DNA of 64,000 nt from Nothopassalora personata (lineage: Eukaryota > Ascomycota > Dothideomycetes > Mycosphaerellales > Mycosphaerellaceae). The notes beneath the pieces were generated by a model, which worked only from the letters and a program-made list of their open reading frames with translations, ran no database searches and was not told the origin of the DNA. The first letter of the stretch is position 1. The number at the start of each line of letters is the position of its first letter. The stretch spans positions 372,001-436,000 of the forward strand of contig CM066295.1 of NCBI GenBank assembly GCA_033816765.1, in the 5' to 3' direction. Positions 10,661 to 20,239 of this stretch are shown one piece after another. A program made the translations under genes and the position numbers.

Positions 10661-11653
10661 CTAGGCAGATTTCGAGAAGAAGTTCTCGCATTCCTGGTAT
10701 GCATTCTCTTCGCGAATCATTGCGTTGAACTCGCGGCTAACCATGTTCTTTTTCTTGCAGTTCCTTGCAAAATGGCCTTGCTCGCCACATACGTAGCAGG
10801 TGGAACCTTTGCTCTTCAGCCCCCTTCCTGTCCTACGTTCCGTTACGTCCAATTCCATTGGGTCTCCGTAACCATTAGGGTCCTGACTTCTGGCCTTGAA
10901 GCCCCCTCTTCCGCCCGCGGCGGGTCTCTGGTATCCAGGCTGTACGAATCGGTCGTATCTCAAATCCTGGAGCCTTTCGTCGATTTCCTTTGCTACCTTA
11001 ATCATCGCCCCTAGCGTAACGACGCTGGCGTTTCGGGATAGCTCAGCTTTGACATTGTCCTTTAGTCCGAGGTAGAATTGCGATCGCAGTGCTGCGTCGT
11101 TCCATTCCAGGTCGGCGGCATATCCTTGGAACTCTGAGGCGTATAGCGCTACAGAAGTGGTCTGTCGAAGTTGTCGGATATGTCGGTCGGCGTATACCTC
11201 CTCGTTAGGTATCCCGTATAGATCATCGAGTTTCGTCTCAAACTCGTCGTAGTCGTGAAAAATTTTTCGAGTCTCCGTTTTCGGTGTTTCCCCCTCACCC
11301 TGGTTATGGAGCCAGTCCTTGAGGTATGGTCGGAATCCTCTAGCTGCTTTTCCACGTAGGAAGGATGCGGCGTACAAGACCTTGCTGGCCTCGCCTTGAA
11401 ACTGGTGTGCGTTGAAGTGAAGGTACAACTGAACCTGCAGTTGAAAAGCCTCCAGTTTGTCCTTAGTCCCGTCGAACGTCTCCGGCGTGGACACCTTAGG
11501 TGCACGGTGGTGGTCCAATGGGTTCAGCATGCCCATAGGAGTGTTGTTGTTCTTGCTGCTTCCTGTAATCGACATTTCGCTCATTCGTTCCGTGATGCCA
11601 GTTGACTGTGGCTGTTGTCGTGACGGACTCCGGGTAGCGTCTCTCCCAGACAT
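10661..11653 (-). CDS. gag: N1 gag polyprotein (nucleocapsid with CCHC zinc knuckle)
   Basis: An intact 330-aa frame from ATG 11651-11653. The N-terminus is Ser/Gln-rich. A capsid-type region (about residues 45-215) has the Ty3 gag features TPETFDGTKDKLEAF, then SFLRGKAARGF. A CCHC knuckle CX2CX4HX4C spans residues 286-299 (CYVCGEQGHFARNC). It would form the virus-like particle and package RNA. It starts 40 bp inside the 5' LTR. Nothing encodes protease or polymerase behind it, so the frame ends where pol would normally begin. No RIP stops are present. Confidence 0.92.
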   Translation of the reverse strand: MSGRDATRSPSRQQPQSTGITERMSEMSITGSSKNNNTPMGMLNPLDHHRAPKVSTPETFDGTKDKLEAFQLQVQLYLHFNAHQFQGEASKVLYAASFLRGKAARGFRPYLKDWLHNQGEGETPKTETRKIFHDYDEFETKLDDLYGIPNEEVYADRHIRQLRQTTSVALYASEFQGYAADLEWNDAALRSQFYLGLKDNVKAELSRNASVVTLGAMIKVAKEIDERLQDLRYDRFVQPGYQRPAAGGRGGFKARSQDPNGYGDPMELDVTERRTGRGLKSKGSTCYVCGEQGHFARNCKKKNMVSREFNAMIREENAYQECENFFSKSA

Positions 11654-11681
11654 ATAATCGATAGCACTCCCCGCGGCTTTT

Positions 11682-11692
11682 GGTGCTCAAAG
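11682..11692 (-). promoter_or_regulatory. N1 primer-binding region, self-complementary to the 5' end of its own RNA
   Basis: On the minus strand the LTR end (CAACA) is followed by CT then TTGAGCAC (11690-11683). This is not the TGG that starts a tRNA-primed site. The same octamer is on the opposite strand in the LTR at 11823-11830, so the RNA would contain GTGCTCAA there, starting 39 nt downstream of the TATATA box (11864-11869). This matches Tf1-type self-priming, where the first bases of the mRNA fold back on the site next to the LTR. Confidence 0.55.
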
Positions 11693-12027
11693 TGTTGCGG
11701 TTGGGCCTTGTCCCTCGTCACGTGGGTGGCCTAGGAAGTGTCGATCCTCGATATGTCTCTAAAGTAGTGTGAACGAGAGTTCACTACAAGGTTGCAACTT
11801 AACACAAGAGTGTTGATTTGAGTTGAGCACGAGGCTCCTATCTACTCGTAAAGAAGCGTCGTCTATATAGTGCCATGTCTTGGCGTGACTGATCTGAGTC
11901 GCTCAGCCTCAGTCTCGATCTGAGTCGTTCAGCCTCAGTCTCGATCTGAGTCGTCCACCCTCAGTCCTGCTGCCTCGCAGCCTGCATGAGCCCTTGTTGT
12001 TCGTAGCGAATGGACGTGTCCGTAACA
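11693..12027 (-). repeat. 5' LTR of N1 (promoter LTR)
   Basis: The same as the 3' LTR, including the three 26-bp repeats (11891-11968), which lie upstream of the minus-strand TATA box (11864-11869) where enhancer repeats would be expected. Transcription would start near 11830 and run left into gag. Confidence 0.95.
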
Positions 12028-14275
12028 GTCCGTACCTATGTAGGGCTGTGTATGTACTTCCGGATATAGATCCCCTAGTTCGTTATTATCGCTCGACTAA
12101 TGTATAAGCTACTAAAGAAGGACGCCGAGTTCACCTAGACAGAAAATAAGCAGTTCTTAAAAGAAGAGGTTACTAGATACCTTATATAGGCTCTAGCCTT
12201 AGTTACCCTCTACTACTCCTCTAGTACTAGGTCTATCTTTATCTTAGTTGATGCTAGCGGCACTAGATAGGGATGTATCGTTTCTTAAGAATTAATAGAC
12301 AGTACTCGACGGCGTTACCCGGTGCGGTATAAGAGTAGAATCTAGAACGCGTTAGAATCTAGATATAATGCTAGTAAGCGGGAATGCCTTAGGGTCCTTA
12401 AGGGGCTTAAGAAGATCTAAAGATATATCACTAGCGTTGATTTTATCCTTAAGGTTAATACTAAGACACTTATATCGTAACTTAACCGGCCGGCTTCGGA
12501 CCTACCTAACTCGGCAATAGCCCGGTAGGTCGCATAGATTAGGCTATTTACATTCGAAGTAAAGCACGTTACGGGAGCTAGGTATACTAGCCTAGATGCC
12601 CTGTCTCGTAGGCCCTCTACACCTTAGGAACCTAGGGAAGCTAACGAAGACGAAGTCAACTAGATGATTAATGATAAGCTATTCGGGTACCCGGAGCCGG
12701 TCGATACCTATCCAGTTAAAATCTAGAAAACACGATATCTCGGGGACTAATATTCTAAAAGCTCTTAGCAACTTACTTAGGTTATAGAAACTAGGACCCG
12801 GCCCGATAGTGTTACCCGTACTAAGTACCGGCGACTAGTAAAGAAGAGCGTTAATTTCTTTATCCGAGACTAATTGCTATTCTTCTAGAAGCGCCGAGGA
12901 GTACCGTTGTAACTTGTAATTAACGATAATAAGGCTTAGAAGGAGATCGTTATAGAATGCTATAAAAGACACGGTCATCGTAGCGCTAAGGCCGTGTATA
13001 ACCTTATTTCCGATCGGTATTACTAGGACGGGTGCTTCGCCGATGTCTCTACGTAGGTTCGAAGTTGTGCTCCTTATAGGTTTCGCGAAGGTAACTAGCG
13101 CGCTAGTAAGCTTCACTTATCGAGCCCTTAGGTCATTAGTGAGAAGTAGTACTCGGACCCCGTCTAGGTGCATAAAAATGGATACCTCCTAGTTACGCGC
13201 GAAGCACTTAGTAACTAGATCGAGGCTAGAGTAACGAGGGCACCTCCTAGCTCTAAGACGGTTACTAAGTTTCTATACGAAGATGTCTTCTATAGGCACG
13301 GCTACTATGCTAAAATTGTGCTTAATAACGCTACGGTTTATGCGGCTAAGGTTAAGCGGTTACTCGTAGGGCTTAGTATTCGAAGGATCCGAATATTACC
13401 GTACTATCCGCAGTCTAATGCTCCGGTCGAGGCTAGATACCGTCCGATTCTTATAGCGTTAGTAAAGCTTATAAGGAACACATACCGCGGATAGGAGTAA
13501 TGGGTACCCGCTATGTTATAGGCTAATAGGACCACGACCTGTCGTACTACTAGAATAACGCTAGCTTAGGTCCTATATAGCTATCGCACGATTCTACCAA
13601 TTGAGGTTAAGCACCCGACGTAGGCGAATTACTAATAGGGATCGGTAAGAACGACTAAGGACCTACTTGCTATACGTGCGCGTTAACTCTAGGCTCGAGA
13701 CCTTAGTTTAGAAGAGCTACATACTCAAAGGAAGCGACTAAGAGAACTTAGTAAGGACTACTTTAATTCTTACCGGAATGTTAACTCTATTAGTTTCTAG
13801 AAGGGCGACCTTATTATAAGATTCGACAAGCTATATAAGGATGACTTCTTACGCAAGATCGGTTACCGATAGTAAGGTCTATATCGGGTGTCTAGTGTCT
13901 CTAGGGAGTTTAGTACCTATATTCTTAAGGAACTTAATAGTACGCTAATAAAGGGTGTTTAGGCACGAGAAAACCTTAAGCTAGTTCTAGAGCTTCGCCC
14001 GGATAACATAGGAGTACTAAACTTGGATAATAGGACCGATCTCGTAATAGGGGAGGGAGAAGTCGCTAATAGCGTCGCTAATAGCGAAGACAGTAGTAAT
14101 TCGAACGAGATCGAGCCTATCGCCGACGAAGACGTGCTACCTGTAGGAGTTAATAAAAAGGGATCGTATCCTAAACCGGAATCTAAGAAGCTATAGGTTA
14201 GGCCTTATAACCTTTCTATAGCCAAAATTTTATAGTTCAGTAGGATCGAGGCTAAGAACTAATTAGTTAGTAATA

Positions 14276-14929
14276 GCGTATAGAGTTCACTTTCCTTAGG
14301 CATGTGTTGCACATGCCCTTTAGTTTATTAAGCCGATTCGGTTATCTAGACTTTACTTTATGGGGTGTTCTTACCTTAGTTAGACCTTAGTTAGTGGAGT
14401 CACATTTACGGGTCCCGGGACCGGTAAATCGGATCACGTGATAGCGTGGCATACCCCTACCGAATGCTTACCTAGGTAGTTACTAGCACTGGTTTTCGGT
14501 TACATGCAGGGTCATCGGACCTTTAGTGTAACCTCAATGGCACTACTCTTACTACTTATAAGACCGGTCTCGGCGCTACTACCTTATAACGGTTATAGGG
14601 ATATACGCTAAGAGGCATACTTAAGCGTAGCTCTCTACCTACTACTTCCTCTCTTTTTCTTTAAACACTAATACTATCACTAGAGCTACTAATACATCTA
14701 TCTACTACTATACACATTAGACGGTTCTTTAGCCTCTCTCTCTCTTTACGACCTTAACCTTCTTTAAAGCCCCTACCCTAACACTAAGCTTTTAAAGCTT
14801 ACTATTACTCTAGAGTAGCACTACGAGATAGCTAGCTCTTACGATCTTACTAATAGCGAATCCTAGTTATTATAGCTTTAGCTAGTCTATCGTTACGCTC
14901 GGCTAGCTCGAGTATAGCGCTTACTAGTA
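14276..14929. other. Inter-frame region of Ty3-F with palindromes
   Basis: It has no frame that I trust. At 14299-14319 a short inverted repeat (GGCATGTG...CACATGCC) occurs, and at 14404-14429 the third copy of the element's 26-bp palindrome (one mismatch). It keeps clearly more CpA/TpG than the coding parts (14400-14560), then a CT-rich stretch (14640-14670) as in fungal promoters. This looks like a separate promoter for the third frame; inference only. Confidence 0.45.
14404..14429. repeat. Palindrome copy between second and third Ty3-F frames
   Basis: 25 of 26 positions fit the palindrome at 8133-8158; the left arm has ACG-GG where the other has ACC-GG. A CACGTG E-box-like palindrome follows at 14435-14440. 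Confidence 0.85.
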
Positions 14930-17780
14930 CTATTACTAGGCTTACCCGCCTACCTTAGACCTTATTCGAGTCCCTTCGCCTACCGGACAACGTTAAGTAT
15001 GTCCTTACTAACACAAACACGCCGAAGTCTGCCGCTAATGTTATGTTCCGAGAGCTTAGTCCTTAGAAGCGGGTCGAGGTGTTAAAGGACTTCTATAAGG
15101 GCTTCGAGAAGGTGTTCGAAGACTACTCCGTCTAGGTTAACCTGTTTTTCGAGGAAGTTGAGAGCGGCATAGGTAAGAGCTACTAGGATGAATTCCTTAG
15201 TAATAAGAAGCTCGATGTCTTATTTCCTATCGTCGGCAAGATTCGTAAGACCGGTTTAGAGATTCGTAACCGAGAGAAGACTCTTCGAGCTACGCTTACC
15301 CGCCACTAGCCATAGTAGATAGATAATAAGATTCTTAATCGACGCGTCATCTCCGAGCTTTGTAGTACTAACAGCGGGCGCCGCTAGTTCACGGCCTTCA
15401 TTAATAAGTACCTAGATTATAGTAGGGCTATTAGTAGAATTTAGAGGGTACTAATCTAGCGTATAAGGATCGGCCGCAAGGGTATAGATCGTAAGCGAAT
15501 TCTAGAGCCTAGTAATCTTACCCGGTACGATAGGGAGGCTAAAGCACGCAGTATTAATCCGTAGTCGGCTAAGAGTAGGGAGATTATTAGAAGACACCGC
15601 CTAGCCGTCTATAAGGATAGCCTTCTATACTTCATAGAGGGTACTATTACTAAGAAGTCCGCGTCCCCGGAGGATAGCATAGCTTAACCTAGACCATCTA
15701 GCTAATAACAGCCTTAGCTACGTTAGCTACCGGGTAGTAAAGGTAAAGGACGTGTAAAGAGTACTACGCTAACTCTACTAGCCTCTACCTAGCCTATAGT
15801 CCTATCGAGAGGCGGTCGTAAGTCGAGTCGACTTAAGTAGCTCCGCATAGGCGAGAGTATAGGTAAGGGCATAACTACGCCTACTCGATCCTCGCCTAAC
15901 CGAACGCTAGATAGCGCACCTATACGCGAGGGCAGTCCGCTAGGTACACCGGTTAGCACCCTACGATCCACTCCGGCCCTAACTAAGAATAGCAATCTAA
16001 TACTTACTATGTTACCTTCGGCTATAATTAGGGATATATTAGTCTTTAAGGATTAGATCCTATAAGAAGACGAGGCCCTCCGGGTTAAGCGCGCTAACTG
16101 CACCTATAATGAGCGGTACTGTAGCATTAAGTTTAGAAACTCGATTAATGTAGATAGCATTAACTAGCTACCTAAGTACCGGATAGCGGGCCTTAAGATA
16201 CTCGAATATGCTGTCTCGGACGTTCTTAAGAGGGATAGTAAGGTTAGCGCTGTAATATGCAATTAGCATGTTGGAGATTTCTACTATAAGGCCCTCTACT
16301 TCGTTACGAATCCCGGTATTACCGCTAATACCCTATGTGAGCGCGCTTTTAAGGTCTAAGACTAGCTCTTTAAAGGTAAGAGTTTTTTAGCTATTAAGGT
16401 GAAGAATGGGTCGTAGTTTCGCCCTAATAAGCGTAGTTAGAAGACTATTAACCCGCTTAGCTGCCTCCGTGTTCGAGGTAAAGTCGGTACTACGAGTAGC
16501 ATCGTTACGTATGCTAACTACAACTAGATCCTCGACAAATTCGGCATTAATAAAGCTAACTAAGCCGATCTTAATAGTACCGGTACCTACATTAATAGCA
16601 ACATGCTATACTAGTATAATAACGCTAAACTAGTACCGCGGGTTAAATTAGTTAGAGAAATGATAAGTCGAGAATTCGACGTGTACCGATGGCACTTACG
16701 AGAATTAAACAAGGTTAGTAACGGCGGCGTCTACTAGAACATGTAGTATTCTCTAAGCTAATAGATTATGCGACAAGACCCCGGGCTATAGCTCTTATAA
16801 GTAGCGCTGTACCCTTAACACTATACTCGGTTTATCTTCTTCCCTAGGCCTACGATTTTTAGCTTTAATAGGGCTTATTAGGGGGGTAACGCGAACACTA
16901 TAGTGCAGCATACTAGGGTCGACTTAAACCTCGAAATTGAAAACTACTAGACTAGTAACCGGCTTAATATGCTGTACTCTCTTAACTTAGAGGGCACTAG
17001 TGGGCCGGAGTTTTTATACGGTTTTTATAAGAAAGGGAATACTAGAGAGTTCATCTAGTAGTGCTAGATTAACGACTACATAGAAGACGGCCAATTTAAG
17101 CGTTTCTTCTCGGTTAGGGTCTAGAATTACCTAAGTAAGAACAGCATTAGCTAGTTTAGAGAGGACCTAAGCGCTAGGTAAATGCGGGTAACTACTATAG
17201 GCGTTCTAATAAGGCAGGCCGTACATAAGAGGACACTGCGTTAGATTAACCCTTACTTTGTCGAGATCCGCGACGATAACTATCTTAAACTCTAGAGAAG
17301 CTAGAGCATGCACTAGGTAATAGACCTCTATCGTAACTTTAAGACGCTAAGTGAGAGTGCTATAGGATTTAAGTATCGACGCCTAGTACCCGGCTATCCT
17401 TTTCCTACGGCCGTACACCTTAGTAGTATTAGCCCTCTATCTAATGCCCTAGCGGGTTTAAAGTCTTAGAACGATAACGAAGTCATCCTTAATGCTAGAA
17501 GGTAGCTTAATGCTACGGTCCGCCTAGACTCGGAGCTCTTCTATAAGAAGATACATAATTGGCGCGTCCGAGCTATGAAATTAATAGATAAGTAGCTTAG
17601 CTTAGTTACTACTCTCGAGCAGATATGCTTTATAAGCGAAGGGCGTAATAAGAGCTTCTTCCGTAACTACTATAGGAACTTTACTAACTAGCTACTTAGG
17701 GACGCGTCTAGTGAGACTAGTGTTAGCTACGACAACGAGTAGGTCTAGACAAAGGAGTTGTGTGAGACTAAGTAGAACTG
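14930..17780 (+). pseudogene. Ty3-F third frame: large sense gene of unknown function between pol and 3' LTR
   Basis: About 950 codons can be followed in one + frame across many TAG/TAA, with recognisable protein texture throughout, for example VEVLKDFYKGFEKVFEDYSV near 15080 and LNMLYSLNLEGTSGPEFLYG near 16960. The start is unclear because the frame is lost upstream of about 14930. It is rich in charged residues and I see no signal peptide, membrane segment, zinc knuckle or known catalytic motif, so it does not look like an envelope protein in spite of its position. I do not recognise it. The small + open piece at 16406-16633 is in a different frame. Confidence 0.5.
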
Positions 17781-17844
17781 AGTGGTTAGTGTAGGTCTAT
17801 AGGCTCCTAGTTTCTAGTTGATTTCCGGCTACAGCTGTAGCCTA

Positions 17845-17948
17845 TAGGATTCTAGTCCTAATTCTAGTTCTAATTCTAGTTCTAATTCTAGTCCTAATTC
17901 TAGTTCTGATTCTAGTTCTGATTCTAGTTCTAATTCTAGTTCTAATGC
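17845..17948 (+). repeat. 12-bp minisatellite just after the third Ty3-F frame
   Basis: About eight variants of AATTCTAGTTCT in tandem, differing only at the C/T and A/G positions that RIP changes. It may have coded a Ser/Asn repeat tail. Confidence 0.8.
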
Positions 17949-18420
17949 TTCGGGTACAGGTGCTTCTAGTCCTTAGATCTTACTTGTTTCTTATAGTTAC
18001 TTATCTTCCCTTAACTCACCTTCTAGCTACGCGGTGGATTCGTCTTTAGATTTATCAGGTTGCTAGTACTGACGCTCACTTGTCTCATAAATAGCGTTTA
18101 CGTTATTCGACTATCTAGCCCGCTCTATTAATACTAACATAGCTGTCTATTCCCTCGCTAGTTTCGTAGCATACGTTAGTGTAGTACGACGGATGCGAGT
18201 TGCGGTTATTAACGTCATTATCACGGTCTCTATTAGAAGGATCCTTTCGATCTTTATAAACTGTCGCTAGTAGGCCCTAGGACTGCCTAACATCTTATAT
18301 GTTAAGCTAAATAGTAGGGTGAGCTACTATGCTACTATAAGACCACCTTAGCTTATAGCGACTAATTAAGCTATCTATAATGCCCGGGCTTACTGCTTTA
18401 GAACCTAAGGACAGGTTCGT

Positions 18421-18827
18421 AATAGGGGAGGATATATTAACGACTAATTAGTTGTATTAACCTTAGGTTTAGTTATGTCGACCTTAGGTTTAGAGGGGGG
18501 GGGGTTCCTTAGGTCTAACTTGCCCCTATTTCATTTAGGTTTAATTAGACATTTAGGTAAGCTAGTGGGACTAGTATAGCTATTAAGATATATACTGCGC
18601 AGTTGAGCATTGTAAGCGTAGCATTAAGGCAACAATTCAATTTATACCTCTCGAGTAGAGGGTATAGGGGTTTAGGTCCGCTAATCCTCTTGTTTTATCC
18701 GGCTACTACGCTACTCGTTACGTGACCTGATTTTACGGTCCCGGGACCGGTAAATACCTCTACTTACATAAGCGCCGCTCCACACTACTACAACTTAGAC
18801 AGGCCTACATAGGGTGGTTAGTAGCCA
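18421..18827 (+). repeat. Polypurine tract and 3' LTR of Ty3-F
   Basis: The tract AATAGGGGAGGATA (18421-18434) abuts the LTR (18435-18827). The LTR copy matches 4444-4834 with RIP-type differences on both sides. Its palindrome core is at 18736-18749. Confidence 0.85.
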
Positions 18828-18999
18828 TTAATACCTAGCGCTTAACGTTCGCGACGCTCCTAACGGGTTAGCTACTCGCTACTTATAGTTAAGAAAAGGG
18901 AGAGGAAAGTATACTAAGAACGAGAAAACTCGGGACGAGTTTTAGCGGAGAGGGGGATAGTATTACGGTTTGGATTAAAGGACTACGTAAAGACGTAGT
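18828..18999 (+). repeat. Ty3-A polypurine tract and first 39 bp of its 3' LTR
   Basis: From 18828 the sequence is Ty3-A again, upstream of its antisense gene. The tract (18944-18960, AGCGGAGAGGGGGATAG) is followed by TATTACGG, the RIPed LTR start. The LTR is cut at 18999 by Ty3-B; 18995-18999 is the GTAGT target duplication. Confidence 0.8.
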
Positions 19000-19408
19000 T
19001 GTTATTGTCTCGTTCTAGGGCTAGTCTTAAAAGAGAGATAAGTTAAGTTACGTGGCGGTATTATTCTTTAGAGAGGCTAAAGTAAACTAAGCGAAGATAA
19101 ATAATAGGAATAAGAGTTGTATTCCAATTAGTGAGATAGTAACATAAGTTGAACGCATTAGAACCATAAGGGTTTCTTAGCGTTCCTAAATATAAAGGAG
19201 ATAGAGCGTTGCTCTCCGTGCTCTCTATGCTCTCTATGCTCTCTCGAGATTACTAAGATTAACGAGATTAAGGAGATCACTTTAGTTGTTCTCTCGGTTC
19301 CTTAGTTTCATTCCTACGGGCGAGAGAGCACTTCTCGGGCGGAAGCGCCCACCAATTGTAGAGGTCTAATTAGTTAGCTTCCTTTAGCCCTAGATTAGAA
19401 CCGTAACA
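19000..19408 (-). repeat. 3' LTR of Ty3-B
   Basis: It contains a CTCTCTATG direct repeat near 19222-19240 and the block TTAGCGTTCCTAAATATAAAGG that is shared with the LTRs of Ty3-A and Ty3-C and holds the minus-strand TATA box. Confidence 0.95.
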
Positions 19409-19483
19409 CCATCCCCCTTTTAGCCTAGCTCTATCCTAGAGCTTTATAAGTTATGTTATACTTCCTTTTCCTATCTCGTAACG

Positions 19484-20060
19484 ATGTCTTCTTCTTCCTA
19501 ATCTAAATCTACCGCTCGCCGTAAGAAGAAAGCCTAGTAGATCTTCCGTAACGGCAATACCGCGATGCGTCCGTGTAATTCTTATTAAAAGGAGGGCCGT
19601 ATATGTAAGGTGCACATCTTATCTAGTCGCTATTCTAAGTGCTAGTAGCGGAATCTAAAGAGTTACAATACGAGGGTAACCGAGGGCGAGTAGAAGCGCT
19701 TATCGCTTTAGCGGAAGAAATTGTTATAGGAACTAGATACCGCGAAGAGGATTCTTAGTGAAAGGTAGGATGCCTTAATAGAAGCGTATATAAAGGAAAT
19801 GCGCCTTCGTAAGCAATTAGATACGGTTAATTAGAAGGTTACGGAGGGTCGTTCGTTAGAAGATCGGTTATTACTAGACGAGGATCCAGGGGCGTAGGAG
19901 TACGCTATAGTAGACGCGGATCCTAGTGCTCCTAATCTGTCCTTGTCTCCTTAGACCTAGAGTGCTATCGAAGGTCTTCCGGACGACTTCTAGCTTTCTC
20001 CTTCTAGCGAGACGGTGCCGTCGGTAGCTTAGCCGTCTTCTTCGTAAGGGTATTTATTTA
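19484..20060 (+). pseudogene. Antisense accessory gene of Ty3-B
   Basis: From ATG 19484 (MSSSS) a + frame of about 190 codons carries only RIP-type stops. It preserves PCNSC...C, then S-R-Y-S-K-C...Y; that is CX2CX6C-X8-CX2CX6C with two Cys turned to Tyr (TGT/TGC to TAT/TAC). A long coiled coil follows (about 19690-19860; includes KKLL-ELDTAKRILSER, with one stop), then an acidic part and a Ser/Pro-rich tail. Its order and place match the N1 gene. A possible 3' intron begins GTAAGG at 20045, but I cannot confirm it. Confidence 0.7.
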
Positions 20061-20087
20061 TAAGTTGTGCCCCTATTCTTATTGATC

Positions 20088-20161
20088 GGCTAGGTAGCTT
20101 AGTAGTAGAGCGTAAGCTGTCTACACTCTTAAGGTCGTAGGTTCGATTCCTATTCCAGTCG
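20088..20161 (+). pseudogene. tRNA-like sequence in the Ty3-B 3' region
   Basis: A 74-nt span with an acceptor stem (6/7 pairs), a D arm (GCTT/GAGC), an A box (TAGCTTAGTAGTAGAG) and a strong T arm with B box GGTTCGATTCC. The middle contains CTCTTAA, which looks like a Lys(CTT) anticodon loop, but the matching stem is missing, so it is best seen as a tRNA pseudogene. Antisense to pol, as in Ty3-A. Confidence 0.5.
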
Positions 20162-20239
20162 TCCGTTTACTTAAAAGTTACCATGTCTTATAGTGTAGTT
20201 ACTTCTAAGTAAGCGCCGTTTTGATATTCCCGAATCTTC

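Larger units (their letters stand above)
9613..12027 (-). mobile_element. N1: intact-looking, un-RIPed, non-autonomous LTR retrotransposon (gag plus antisense gene, no pol)
   Basis: The 335-bp LTRs (9613-9947, 11693-12027) look identical on reading. Each begins TGTTGCGG and ends GTAACA on the + strand. The element is flanked by a perfect 5-bp duplication GTCCG (9608-9612 and 12028-12032) within the Ty3-F pol. Orientation is minus, set by the gag frame and by a polypurine tract next to the left LTR. Only two genes fit: gag on the minus strand and an antisense gene on the plus strand. No RT, protease or integrase is present, so it needs another element for copying. Normal CpA content against fully RIPed surroundings shows that it inserted after the last RIP of the locus. 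Confidence 0.95.
8450..14275 (+). pseudogene. Ty3-F second frame: RT, RNase H, integrase (interrupted by N1)
   Basis: The frame resumes after N1 exactly at the GTCCG duplication (8450-9612 and 12033-14275). RT carries the variant catalytic box FLDNIGIKG (9329-9355), a RIPed FLDD, as in the Ty3 lineage whose RT reads FLDD-I-KGP instead of YIDD. RNase H has FILVDASGT (about 12235) and ends with SLDALSRRP (about 12590). Integrase follows at about 12880-13650, with a zinc-type region and a DDE-type core. The tail (about 13980-14260) is acidic. Dozens of in-frame stops, almost all TAG/TAA, make it dead. The only long open piece, at 8600-8782, includes the start of the RT part. Confidence 0.8.
4444..18827 (+). 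mobile_element. Ty3-F: LTR retrotransposon with three consecutive reading frames, containing N1
   Basis: Two LTR copies (4444-4834 and 18435-18827) flank, in + order, a gag/protease frame, an RT/RNase H/integrase frame and a third large frame of unknown function. A polypurine tract (18421-18434) immediately precedes the right LTR, fixing the orientation. LTRs begin TATTAACG (from TGTTAACG by RIP) and end CA. I could not find a matching target duplication (GATAC on the left against TTAAT on the right). The element is inactive because of many RIP stops, although its LTRs and intergenic parts keep more CpA than its coding parts. Length without N1 is about 12 kb, long for a Ty3 element. Confidence 0.8.

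Noticed and set aside
10652..11014. Plus frame of 120 codons opposite N1 gag
   Set aside because: Shadow of the intact gag with its zinc knuckle.
17845..17948. Possible CRISPR-like array
   Set aside because: Uniform 12-bp tandem units without spacers in a eukaryotic retroelement.
4439..18832. Target-site duplication for Ty3-F
   Set aside because: GATAC on the left and TTAAT on the right do not match; shifting the LTR ends gives at best 4/5 (GATAC/AATAC), too weak to claim.
20088..20161. Functional tRNA-Lys(CTT) gene
   Set aside because: The CTCTTAA loop lacks a pairing anticodon stem and the sequence recurs as part of a retroelement.
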